From: Oculatella sp. LEGE 06141
GTDB taxonomy: Bacteria > Cyanobacteriota > Cyanobacteriia > Elainellales > Elainellaceae
NCBI RefSeq assembly: GCF_015207605.1
Contig: NZ_JADEWO010000040.1
Location: 1-62,513 of the forward strand
Direction of reading: 5' to 3'
Length of the DNA stretch: 62,513 nucleotides
Under the pieces are notes generated by a model, which did not search any database, was not told where the DNA came from, and worked only from the letters and a program-made list of their open reading frames with translations. This document shows, piece after piece, positions 29,438 to 37,550 of the stretch (positions within the stretch are counted from its first letter, which is position 1; the number at the start of each line of letters is the position of its first letter). The position numbers and the translations under genes are program-made.

Positions 29438-30268
29438 ATGGCTAACGCTACACAGCAGGTTCAAAAACTGACGCGATCGCGTTTTTTACGTCTCTTTGCC
29501 CTGGGGTGTGCCAGTGCAGCGGTTCTCATTGCCTGTGCCTCCAACCCCACTGGCTCCACCGCTAGCGACACCGCAACCGATACAGCCGGACAACCCTTAG
29601 TGGTGGGCACAGAAGGAACCTATCCTCCGTTTAGTTTTCGAGATTTGCAGACCAACGAATTGGCGGGGTATGACATTGATGTAGCCAGGGAAGTGGCGAA
29701 TCGGTTAGGCCGCCCCATTGAATTTGTACCCACTCAATGGAAAAGTATGCTGGCTTCGCTGGATGCCAGGCGGTTTGATTTTGTTGCCAATCAAGTATCG
29801 GTTACGCCAGAGCGGCAGCAGCAGTATGCTTTTTCGGAACCTTATACCGTCTCTGGAGCGGTAGTCATTGTTAGCAACGATAATCCTAAGCAGATTCAAA
29901 GCGTCGCTGACCTCAACGGGAAAGTAGTGGGCACCACACAGGGAAGCAACTATGCCGCTGCCGCAGAGGAAGCGGGAGCCGAGGTGAAATACTACTCTGG
30001 GATTGCTCAAGTTCTCAGCGATTTGCAGCAGAATCGGGTGGATGCCGCATTGAACGATCGCCTCTATGTTCTCACCGAACTGAAAGAGGCCAACTATAAC
30101 GTTCAAGCCGTTGGAGAGCCGTTTAACGAAGAAGTGACAGCCTTTGCATTCAATCAGGAGAATGAGCCATTGCGGGATGAGGTGAACCAGGTACTGACGG
30201 AGATGAAACAAGACGGTACACTGGCAAGCATCTCAGAAAAATGGTTTGGTGAAGATGTCAGTAATTGA
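29438..30268 (+). CDS. Amino-acid (cystine-type) ABC transporter substrate-binding lipoprotein
   Basis: The 276-residue protein carries an N-terminal export signal ending in the lipobox VLIAC (cysteine near residue 32) and a Thr/Ser-rich linker. A type 3 solute-binding fold follows: LVVGTEGTYPPFSFRD, LAGYDIDVAREVANRLGR, FVPTQWKSMLASLDARRFDFVANQVSVTPER, VGTTQGSNYA, and a C-terminal LASISEKWFGED. The pattern matches cystine/polar amino-acid binding proteins such as FliY/TcyA. The permease start codon lies inside its 3' end (14-base overlap), so the two are translationally coupled. Cystine as ligand is inferred from the surrounding genes. Confidence 0.9.
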   Translation: MANATQQVQKLTRSRFLRLFALGCASAAVLIACASNPTGSTASDTATDTAGQPLVVGTEGTYPPFSFRDLQTNELAGYDIDVAREVANRLGRPIEFVPTQWKSMLASLDARRFDFVANQVSVTPERQQQYAFSEPYTVSGAVVIVSNDNPKQIQSVADLNGKVVGTTQGSNYAAAAEEAGAEVKYYSGIAQVLSDLQQNRVDAALNDRLYVLTELKEANYNVQAVGEPFNEEVTAFAFNQENEPLRDEVNQVLTEMKQDGTLASISEKWFGEDVSN

Positions 30269-30908
30269 CCTTCTCATTCGCTCACTGCCTCTATTGCTCC
30301 AGGGGGCACTGACTACTCTTTGGATTAGCCTGCTAGGAATGGCACTGGCGCTGGTCATTGGCTTGCTGGTTGCCATCCTGGCTCTGTCGGGGATGCGAGT
30401 TTTAGCCTGGTTTGCTGGCGTGTATGTCTCGTTTTTTCGGGGAACGCCGCTACTGGTACAGCTCTTTATCATTTATTTTGGGCTTGCTAACATCATTCGG
30501 TTTACGCCGTTTCAGGCGATCGTCATTGGGTTATCGCTTCACTTTGGCGCTTACATTGCCGAATCGTTTCGAGGCGCTATCCTTTCCATATCAGAAGGGC
30601 AATGGGAAGCGGCACGCTCATTAGGGTTAAAGCCATTTCATACCTTTATTTATGTTATTTTGCCGCAGGCATGGCGACGAGCAATTCCTAGCATCTGGAA
30701 CTCATTGATTGATGTGGTAAAAGCCTCGTCACTGGCTTCTGTGGTTACGGTACAAGAATTAACCAATGTGGCCGACCAGATTAGCTCAGCCTCTGCGGTT
30801 GTATTACCTATTCTGTTGGAAGCTGCCGCTATTTATTGGGCATTAACCACCCTGCTGGATATTTTGCAACGTTACTTTGAACGACGCTACAGCTACAGCG
30901 ATACATAG
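30255..30908 (+). CDS. Amino-acid ABC transporter permease (HisM/TcyB type)
   Basis: The 217-residue inner-membrane protein starts at ATG 30255 inside the end of the binding-protein gene. About five membrane helices are visible. The family N-terminal segment is LLQGALTTLWISLLGMALALVIGLLVA, then VYVSFFRGTPLLVQLFIIYFGL. The EAA loop EGQWEAARSLGLKPFHTFIYVILPQA contacts an ATPase. It probably forms a homodimer. No ATP-binding subunit follows: the next gene is an acyl-CoA dehydrogenase-like enzyme, so the ATPase must be encoded elsewhere or shared. Confidence 0.92.
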   Translation: MSVIDLLIRSLPLLLQGALTTLWISLLGMALALVIGLLVAILALSGMRVLAWFAGVYVSFFRGTPLLVQLFIIYFGLANIIRFTPFQAIVIGLSLHFGAYIAESFRGAILSISEGQWEAARSLGLKPFHTFIYVILPQAWRRAIPSIWNSLIDVVKASSLASVVTVQELTNVADQISSASAVVLPILLEAAAIYWALTTLLDILQRYFERRYSYSDT

Positions 30909-31204
30909 AGCCTGAACCCAGATCCAGGGCAGTGAACGGGTTATTTTAGGGGGCGTTAAGAGCGCGAACAGCAGCGGCTACCGGATGAGAGACTTTTAAA
31001 CCAACCGCCAAGACTTGCTCTTTTGAAGCGACTGTGTGATATTCTTCAAAAAGTACTAAATCTCTACCGATTTACCGTAGTTTTGAAAGGTAGGTTTGAA
31101 ACGTAAGGATAGCTCAACCGAGTCGTGCTTCAGCGCGAGATGCGACAGTTGTAAACGCCGTTGCAACCTACTATTAGAACCTGATTCCTTCATTTGAGTC
31201 TGCC
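30909..31204 (+). promoter_or_regulatory. Intergenic region with motif site 3 upstream of the SfnB-like gene
   Basis: The 296 bases hold a third copy of the motif, on the minus strand at 31064-31080 (CTACCGATTTACCGTAG), about 125 bases before the start of the flavoprotein gene. In the motif orientation it reads CTACGGTAAATCGGTAG. No terminator is obvious after the permease. Confidence 0.5.
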
Positions 31205-32389
31205 ATGCAATTACTAGCGAAGCGTGCAACCGACGACTACACAGCTCTGGTCAATTCCTTAACGGCAGAGTTTGCAGAAACCGCTGTCGAACGCGATGCT
31301 AAAGGCGGCACACCATACCATGAACGCGATCGCCTGCGGCAAAGCGGTTTGCTGAATCTGATTATTCCGCAAGCCTATGGTGGTTTAGGTGAAAGCTGGG
31401 CAACGACGCTGAAGATTGTACGCGAGTTTGCCAGGGTGGATAGCTCGATCGCCCATGTGTTTTCATACCACCATTTAGGCGTGGTGGTACCACACTTGTT
31501 TGGCTCAACCGAGCAGAAAGATTGGTATTACTCTGAAACGGTGAAGCAGGGCTGGTTTTGGTGCAACGCGCTCAACCCGCGAGATGTACGGGCAACCCTG
31601 ACTCCAGAGGGCGATCGCTTCCGGCTTAACGGCATCAAAAGCTTTTGTTCGGGTTCCAAAGGTTCAGATATCATGCCGATCACAGCGGTGGAGCCGGAAA
31701 CCTCTAAGTTGGCAATCCTTGCTATTCCCACCCAGCGAGACGGCATTACCGTCAATGATGATTGGGACAACATGGGACAACGGCAAACCGATAGCGGCAG
31801 CGTCACGTTTAACAATGTTGTGGTTCATCCAGAGGAACTATTGGGTATTGCAGGGCAGGGGAAAGAACCCTTCCGCACCATTCGCTCCTGTTTAACGCAG
31901 ATCACCTTCACCAATATCTACTTAGGCATTGCTCAGGGAGCCTTTGCTGCCGCCAGAGACTACACCAACACCGCTACTCGCCCCTGGCTTACCGCTGGCG
32001 TGAAGCAGGTAGGTGAAGACCCCTACATTCTGCATCACTACGGCGAGATGTGGGTGGATTTGAACGGAGCCACCTGTTTGGCCGATCGCGCCGGAGAACT
32101 GCTGCAAGCAGCCTGGGAACAAGAGTGGGATCTCACTGCCGAGCAGCGGGGCGAATGTGCGATCGCCATTGCCACTGCCAAAGTAGCGGCAACACGGGTG
32201 GGGCTAGACATTGCCAACCGCATGTTTGATGTGATGGGAGCCAGAGCCACTTCTGCCAAACATGGGTTCGATCGCTACTGGCGCAATTTGCGGACGTTTA
32301 CCTTGCACGATCCGGTAGATTACAAGCTTCGCAGTATTGGCGAGTGGGCGTTGAATCATCAATTTCCCCAGCCCGATTTTTATTCGTAA
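31205..32389 (+). CDS. SfnB/DszC-like acyl-CoA dehydrogenase-fold flavin monooxygenase (sulfur acquisition)
   Basis: The 394-residue protein has the acyl-CoA dehydrogenase fold. The N-terminal helical domain carries HERDRLRQSGLLNLIIPQAYGG and FARVDSSIAHVFSYHHLGVV. The middle beta domain has NGIKSFCSGSKGSDIMPITAV and WDNMGQRQTDSGSVTFNNV, and the C-terminal helical domain has FDVMGARATSAKHGFDRYWRN. This variant resembles the SfnB/DszC subfamily, whose members oxygenate organosulfur compounds with reduced flavin, more than beta-oxidation dehydrogenases. The role in organic sulfur use is inferred from that resemblance and from the cysK/cysE neighbours. No flavin reductase gene is adjacent. Motif site 3 lies upstream. 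Confidence 0.85.
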   Translation: MQLLAKRATDDYTALVNSLTAEFAETAVERDAKGGTPYHERDRLRQSGLLNLIIPQAYGGLGESWATTLKIVREFARVDSSIAHVFSYHHLGVVVPHLFGSTEQKDWYYSETVKQGWFWCNALNPRDVRATLTPEGDRFRLNGIKSFCSGSKGSDIMPITAVEPETSKLAILAIPTQRDGITVNDDWDNMGQRQTDSGSVTFNNVVVHPEELLGIAGQGKEPFRTIRSCLTQITFTNIYLGIAQGAFAAARDYTNTATRPWLTAGVKQVGEDPYILHHYGEMWVDLNGATCLADRAGELLQAAWEQEWDLTAEQRGECAIAIATAKVAATRVGLDIANRMFDVMGARATSAKHGFDRYWRNLRTFTLHDPVDYKLRSIGEWALNHQFPQPDFYS

Positions 32390-32618
32390 CTATTCATACC
32401 AATGTCTTGTCCTCTCCACTTTCGGCCAAACAGTTCAGCTAATTGCTGATTTGCAACCGTAAGCCGCCCGAATGGTAGGGCAAAGAACGATTCCAGAACG
32501 GCTCGATCTGAGACAATCAGGTTGTCCCGCTACGCCAGAACTGGAGCAGTACACAGCCGCCGTTCAGCCCAACGAACCAACTGATGACCGTTAACCAATC
32601 GTCCTGGAGGAATTGATT

Positions 32619-32822
32619 ATGTGGCGCAACCAAATTGAACTCGAATCCATTGATGCTGAATCCTGGTTTCAACCCAGAGCGTCTTTTCATCATCGCAACG
32701 CCAATGAATCCATCACTCAATGGCTTGACTTACAAGCCGTTGCAGAGGAAATCAATGATGGGCGATCGCCCGCTCACTCTGTCACCTCCGTTGCTTTAGC
32801 CCAACCCTGGTTTAAACGCTAA
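32619..32822 (+). CDS. Small protein of unknown function
   Basis: The 67-residue frame starts at ATG 32619 with a good GGAGG box eight bases upstream. The sequence (MWRNQIELESIDAESWFQPRASFHHRN, then ITQWLDLQAVAEEINDG) is Trp- and His-rich at the start and acidic in the middle. There is no signal peptide, membrane helix or cysteine. It lies in the same direction as the flavoprotein and the NIL-domain gene (58 bases downstream), so it is probably part of the sulfur island. No family was recognised. Confidence 0.6.
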   Translation: MWRNQIELESIDAESWFQPRASFHHRNANESITQWLDLQAVAEEINDGRSPAHSVTSVALAQPWFKR

Positions 32823-32880
32823 TGAGCCGTTGAACGTTCCACTCGGTCATGTATTTGCCTATTGCATGGGGTAAACGGCT

Positions 32881-33213
32881 ATGCCAGCACTGAGCCACTC
32901 TCGTCGCGATCGCCCACCCTTACGTTTAATTGCGGCTGTTCCCAACAGCAGCGTTACTCACCTGCGGCTTCGCGTTTACCTCCCTCAACAGTGCCAGCAC
33001 CAGCCTATCCTCTCTCAGCTCATTGCCACCTCCGGGCTAAGGGTCAACATCACCGAAGCGATGCTAGGCCGCAATTTGGACACATCGGGCTATTTCGATC
33101 TGGAGTGGACAGGCACCATTCGACAAATCCACAACGGCTTGGAGTATCTAAAAGCGCTGAACCTGACCGTAAAAGGTAAGCCCAATGTAGACGGTGACGG
33201 CTGGTATTGCTAA
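32881..33213 (+). CDS. NIL domain-containing protein
   Basis: The 110-residue protein is essentially one NIL domain, the ferredoxin-like domain found at the C-terminus of methionine-importer ATPases (MetN) and in some small ferredoxins. The matching stretch is VTHLRLRVYLPQQCQHQPILSQLIATSGLRVNITEAML and LEWTGTIRQIHNGLEYLKALNLTVKGKPN. NIL domains bind amino acids or mediate contacts, and a sulfur-amino-acid sensing role would fit this locus (inference). cysE starts 28 bases downstream. An overlapping frame at 32862-33179 is not a gene. Confidence 0.82.
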   Translation: MPALSHSRRDRPPLRLIAAVPNSSVTHLRLRVYLPQQCQHQPILSQLIATSGLRVNITEAMLGRNLDTSGYFDLEWTGTIRQIHNGLEYLKALNLTVKGKPNVDGDGWYC

Positions 33214-33241
33214 TTCTGATTCAACAGTAGGGTTTAGTTCA

Positions 33242-34072
33242 ATGTCTAATTCTCAACTACCGCGCATAGGTTCTACCCAGCCAACTGAACGGAGCGCCAA
33301 TACAACGTCTGCTCCAGTTACCAATCCGCCACCAGCCTCTTTGGTACAGCTATTGCGGACTGACTTACACGCTATTCGTGATAAAGATCCAGCCGCCCGC
33401 AACGGGTTGGAACTATTCCTCTATCCTGGTTTGCATGCCCTGTGGATTCACCGTGGTGCCCATTGGTTGCATGGTCGAGGTGTTCCTTTTATTCCTCGGT
33501 TAATTTCCCATTTTGGTCGGTTTTTCACCGGAATTGAAATTCATCCAGGAGCGACAATCGGCAACGGCGTGTTTATTGATCATGGTTTTGGTGTGGTCAT
33601 TGGGGAAACGGCGATCGTGGGGGATGGCACGTTGATCTTTCAAGGCGTCACATTGGGCGGCACTGGCAAAGAAACGGGAAAACGTCACCCAACACTGGGT
33701 AAAAATGTCGTTGTTGAAGCCGGAGCCAAAATTCTTGGCAATATTCAAGTGGGTAACAATGTTCGCATTGGGGCAGGCTCAGTTGTGCTGCGCGACGCTC
33801 CTGATAACAGCATTGTGGTTGGCATTCCTGGTCGCGTGATGTATCAAAAACGAGATGCGGGTCAGTTGCCCACCGACGAACTGTTGCCCGACCTGGAAGC
33901 GCAAGTCATCAGCATTTTGTTCGAGCGGGTTAAGTCGCTCGAAATTCAAACCAACCAGTTGAAAGCTCAACTCCATCCAACTGTTCGCAATGGAGACGCG
34001 GCACCAATTCAAGCCACTAGAGAGCGATCGGATCACCTGATTGAAGACTTCTTAGACGGAGCCGGAATTTAA
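33242..34072 (+). CDS. cysE: Serine O-acetyltransferase
   Basis: CysE makes O-acetylserine from serine and acetyl-CoA, the acceptor used by CysK. ATG 33242 (MSNSQLPRIG) is preferred over the in-frame GTG at 33194, which would overlap the NIL gene. The 276-residue protein has an N-terminal helical region (LLRTDLHAIRDKDPAARNGLELFLYPGLHALWIHRGAHWL). A left-handed beta helix follows with IHPGATIGNGVFIDHGFGVVIGETA and LIFQGVTLGGTGKETGKRHPTLG, which hold the active-site His residues. A C-terminal extension of about 50 residues follows GIPGRVMYQKR. Its stop overlaps the convergent gene by 4 bases. Confidence 0.95.
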   Translation: MSNSQLPRIGSTQPTERSANTTSAPVTNPPPASLVQLLRTDLHAIRDKDPAARNGLELFLYPGLHALWIHRGAHWLHGRGVPFIPRLISHFGRFFTGIEIHPGATIGNGVFIDHGFGVVIGETAIVGDGTLIFQGVTLGGTGKETGKRHPTLGKNVVVEAGAKILGNIQVGNNVRIGAGSVVLRDAPDNSIVVGIPGRVMYQKRDAGQLPTDELLPDLEAQVISILFERVKSLEIQTNQLKAQLHPTVRNGDAAPIQATRERSDHLIEDFLDGAGI

Positions 34073-34905
34073 CCGCCAGACGGCACCGCTTCAGCGCCAA
34101 TGGTGGCATAACCTGCGGCGATCGCTTCATCATAAGCACGCCCAATCGCCTCATAGTCTGCCATGTCTACCGCAGCATAGCGCTGCACATCGGCTTGATC
34201 CATGGCCGCTTGCAGTTCGGCATCGGGGTGCAGCAGGGCAGAGCGCATCTGTTGAATCACCGTTGAGCCAAACCGTTTCGATGCCACTATGGGCGGCATG
34301 GGGCAGGGGCCGATCGCATCAATGACTCGCACCTGGTTCAGCAAATCTGGAAACTGCTGGAATTCTCGTTCTAACACCGTGCTGTCGATCGTGGCACAAT
34401 CGGCGCGTCCGTCCCTCACCCAGCGAATCGACTGTTGATGAGAACCAGATTGCACCGCACGCCCCAAGAACTGAGGCGGTACTTTAGCTTGCATCAACCG
34501 CTGGCGCATCAAATTGTAGCCGCTGTTTGAACCAGGATCGTTGAAACAAAAGGTGGTGTGAGCCAGATCGTCAAACGCCCGAAAACGGCTAGCGGCACTA
34601 ACAACAACATCCGCAAAATAAACTGGACGGCTCTGATAACGGGGTGATCGCATCACTGGAGCCGCCAGCACCGCTAACTGACCTGGAAACTGGCGATGAT
34701 AGCGAACGAACGGCAGCCCACAAATGAAAGCCACATCTAACTGGTCGTGCTGCAATTGCGGGTCGTGTAGCGGATCAAACGGGCTTTGGGTGATGCGCGG
34801 TTCTATGGTTAGCACTCGCCCTAACGCCGCGGCGATCGCTTCATAAAACCAGAACCAGTTAGGTGCCAGATACGACACGAACGTTAACGGCTGGGATAGG
34901 AGCAT
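34069..34905 (-). CDS. PhnD-like phosphate/phosphonate-type substrate-binding protein without signal peptide
   Basis: The 278-residue protein has the PhnD/type 2 periplasmic-binding fold: LTFVSYLAPNWFWFYEAIAAALG at the start, LDVAFICGLPFVRYH, VYFADVVVSAASRF, TFCFNDPGSNSGYNLMRQRL, then SHQQSIRWVRDGRADCATIDST. No signal peptide or lipobox precedes it, so it may be cytoplasmic, like regulatory or enzyme-associated members. The gene starts 19 bases after the UbiH-like gene on the same strand, so the two are likely one operon. It overlaps cysE by 4 bases tail to tail. Ligand unknown. Confidence 0.8.
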   Translation of the reverse strand: MLLSQPLTFVSYLAPNWFWFYEAIAAALGRVLTIEPRITQSPFDPLHDPQLQHDQLDVAFICGLPFVRYHRQFPGQLAVLAAPVMRSPRYQSRPVYFADVVVSAASRFRAFDDLAHTTFCFNDPGSNSGYNLMRQRLMQAKVPPQFLGRAVQSGSHQQSIRWVRDGRADCATIDSTVLEREFQQFPDLLNQVRVIDAIGPCPMPPIVASKRFGSTVIQQMRSALLHPDAELQAAMDQADVQRYAAVDMADYEAIGRAYDEAIAAGYATIGAEAVPSGG

Positions 34906-34924
34906 GGGTTCAATCTCTATTGGC

Positions 34925-36127
34925 TTACCGCTGCGCCAGTTCTGGATAGCGTCCGCTCAATCCGGTCATGAGCTTGAGCGCAAGGAACCGTAACGGAGAC
35001 AGCGATCGCATCAGGCGCAAACTCAGTCGCCGTGCCATCAGCAGCGGCAACCAGTGGTTGGAAAAGGCGCGATCGAGCAGGTCAGTAAACCCTAAAATGG
35101 TGAAATTTTCCCAGCGTCGCCAGCGTTCGTAGCGCTTCAGCACTCGCAAGCTGCCTACATCTTCACCCTGCTTCAATGCGGTTTGAATCACCTGGGCGAG
35201 TGCTGCCGCATCACGAATACCCAAATTCATGCCTTGTCCACCGACCGGATGGCAGCAATGGGCGGCATCGCCCACCAGCGCCAGCCGCGAACGAATATAG
35301 CGATTGCTGTGCATGAGCTGAACCTGGAACAGGAAGCGATCGCCCACCAGTTCCAGTTTGCCAAGTTGCCCCGCATACCGCCGATTTAGCTCTGCCAGAA
35401 AATCGGCTTCATCCACCTTCATCCACGCCTTTGCCTCCGCATGGGGTGCCGTCATCACAATCTGGCAGCGGTTGCCGGGTAACGGCAGGGTGGCAAAGGG
35501 GCCACTCGCCCAAAAATGTTCTCGGGCAATGTTGCCATGCGGCTGTTCAGGCCGAATCACTGCCGTAATGCACGACTGCCAATATTGCCAGCCGTGGGTA
35601 CCAATGCCAGCCCGCTGGCGAATTTGCGATCGCGCCCCATCAGCAGCCACAACCAGGCGGGCACGAACCTGCCGTTCTTCTCCTGCCACGGCCAGCGTTA
35701 GCTCGGCGTGGTCAGCCGCGTAGATCGTGTTCACCACGTCTGCCGGACATAGCCACTCCACACTGGTTGCCCCCTCCAGGCGATCGTAAAGCGCTTGCAG
35801 CAGTACCCGGTGTTCGGCCACATAGCCCAACGCCTGTGTTCCTAAATCGGCAGGATTAAGATTCACCACGGCTGGACACTCGGCCTCGGCCAACCGAATT
35901 TGGCGGAAGGTTGTAATCTGCGGCAATATTTGTTCCCAAATCCCCAACCCGGTGAAGATCTGCCCCGACATCAGCGTAATGGCATAGGCTCGTTCTCGCT
36001 GAAACCCGGCGCTGCGCGGCTTTGCTTCAATCACTGCAATCCGCAATCCGGCATCTTTAAGAGCGCAAGCCAACGTTAGCCCGACAATACCACCGCCCAC
36101 GATCGCCACGTCGTAATCAAGAGCCAT
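34925..36127 (-). CDS. UbiH/Coq6-like FAD-dependent aromatic-ring hydroxylase
   Basis: The start is taken at ATG 36127 (MALDYDVAIVGGG), giving 400 residues, the usual UbiH length; a longer upstream frame is not supported. It has the FAD fold (VAIVGGGIVGLTLACALKDAGLRIAVIEA), the middle DG motif (LVVAADGARSQIRQRAGI), and the GD motif (LALVGDAAHCCHPVGGQGMNLGIRDA). In proteobacteria such enzymes hydroxylate the ubiquinone ring; cyanobacteria make plastoquinone and carry one UbiH-like homologue of less certain role. It precedes the PhnD-like gene by 19 bases. Confidence 0.9.
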   Translation of the reverse strand: MALDYDVAIVGGGIVGLTLACALKDAGLRIAVIEAKPRSAGFQRERAYAITLMSGQIFTGLGIWEQILPQITTFRQIRLAEAECPAVVNLNPADLGTQALGYVAEHRVLLQALYDRLEGATSVEWLCPADVVNTIYAADHAELTLAVAGEERQVRARLVVAADGARSQIRQRAGIGTHGWQYWQSCITAVIRPEQPHGNIAREHFWASGPFATLPLPGNRCQIVMTAPHAEAKAWMKVDEADFLAELNRRYAGQLGKLELVGDRFLFQVQLMHSNRYIRSRLALVGDAAHCCHPVGGQGMNLGIRDAAALAQVIQTALKQGEDVGSLRVLKRYERWRRWENFTILGFTDLLDRAFSNHWLPLLMARRLSLRLMRSLSPLRFLALKLMTGLSGRYPELAQR

Positions 36128-36421
36128 TGGAACCACGCCATCCCTTTGCCTATCCGGTTGCGATCGCCAGGATGACGCTACTAAATCGGTCGATAAACGC
36201 TGATTGAACACGATTGCTACAAACGAATAAAACAGGGCGTTAAGGAGTTATACCCCTTTTATTGTGACGCGATCGCGGCACGCCTTCAAGTTGGCAACGC
36301 CTGAATGCCTGTTTTGGCAGGAGCAAGCCGAGGTTAAAAAAATCTGCCCAACATTCCGCAGAAATATTCCGGATGAGATATGGCAAATCAGTAGAAGTGT
36401 ATGGTAGATGCACCCTGATTC

Positions 36422-36450
36422 AAATCCCTGGCCTCGGCTGGGGATTTTTT
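36422..36450 (+). terminator. Intrinsic terminator on the plus strand with no gene in front
   Basis: The stem AAATCCC/GGGATTT extends inward through GCC/GGC over a small mismatch and is followed by T6 at 36445-36450. It reads on the plus strand, but both flanking genes are on the minus strand. It could therefore end an unannotated small RNA starting in 36230-36400. Confidence 0.6.
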
Positions 36451-36497
36451 GTTTGGATAGGTTATGGGGGTGGGGCGATGCCAGACTTGCGCCAACC

Positions 36498-37265
36498 TCA
36501 CACCATGCTGACCGCCATCAGCTCGTCCGACATCTCAAAATTCGCCGTTACCGTTTGTACATCGTCTAAATCCTCCAGCGCATCCATCAACTTCAGCAGC
36601 GATCGCGCCTGCTCGGCATCCGATACATCCAGGCTGTTTCCCGGAATCCAGCGCAGTTCAGCGTGCTGTACGCTGTAGCCCTTGTCTTGCAGAGCCTGGC
36701 TGAGCGGTTCTAAATCGCTGACCGCACAAAATACGTCTGCTCCCATTTGGTCATCCATCTCGGTGAGTTCATAGGACTCTGCCCCCGCTTCTAAGGACGC
36801 TTCTAGCAACGCATCTTCATCGGTAACGCCCGTTACCGTGGCCACGCCCTTTTGCTCAAACATCCAGCTTACACAGCCCGTTTCACCTAAATTGCCGCCA
36901 TTCTTGCTGAAGGCGGCTCGTAAATCGGCGGCGGTGCGGTTGCGGTTGTCGGTTAGCGCTTCAATTAAGATCGCCACCCCACCGGGGCCATAGCCCTCGT
37001 AACGAATGGCTTCTAAGGCATCGTTGCCAGAACCAAACGTCCCTGCACCCTTGGCGATCGCCCGCTCAATGTTGTCGTTGGGAATACCTGCCGCTTTTGC
37101 CTTTTCGATCGCCGTTCGGAGCTGAAAGTTTCCTGCCGGGTCAGGAACACCTGTGCGAGCTGCCACAATAATTTCTCTAGAAATCCTGGCAAATGTTTTT
37201 CCTTTAACTGCATCAACTCGTGCCTTTTGGCGTTTAATATTAGCCCACTTACTATGTCCTGCCAT
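36498..37265 (-). CDS. YebC/PmpR family protein (transcription/translation regulator)
   Basis: The 255-residue protein has the full YebC pattern from its first residues: [32 protein letters not shown], then [82 protein letters not shown]. Family members were described as DNA-binding regulators; recent work on the short YebC2 type implicates translation of proline stretches. Length and termini are typical. It stands alone on the minus strand. Confidence 0.95.
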   Translation of the reverse strand: MAGHSKWANIKRQKARVDAVKGKTFARISREIIVAARTGVPDPAGNFQLRTAIEKAKAAGIPNDNIERAIAKGAGTFGSGNDALEAIRYEGYGPGGVAILIEALTDNRNRTAADLRAAFSKNGGNLGETGCVSWMFEQKGVATVTGVTDEDALLEASLEAGAESYELTEMDDQMGADVFCAVSDLEPLSQALQDKGYSVQHAELRWIPGNSLDVSDAEQARSLLKLMDALEDLDDVQTVTANFEMSDELMAVSMV

Positions 37266-37550
37266 GAATCGTCGTCAATACTCTATTCACATCTACCAAA
37301 AACTAGGATAGTCAAAGATTTACCTGAACAGATCGAATCAAGTGATGGGGTGTACTCCCTCTTCAGCATGAGGCATCCCACCAATTAAGTTCTAGCCAGA
37401 GAACGATTTAGAAATTAACTGAATTCAGTAACCTGAGAGCATCGATTTTCAAACTTATTTCGTTCCCTTCGGATTGGTGCTATCTGCTGCGAGCGATCGC
37501 AGTTCAAATTAACAGAAATACAAACATTAGCAAATAAAGGATAGTTCGTG

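Noticed and set aside
32862-33179. 105-codon frame overlapping the NIL-domain gene
   Set aside because: Pro/Ser/His-rich translation in another frame; the 32881 frame has the NIL domain.
36360-36450. Possible tRNA or tmRNA because of a TTCAAATCC-like segment
   Set aside because: No cloverleaf can be formed; the segment is the left arm of a terminator.
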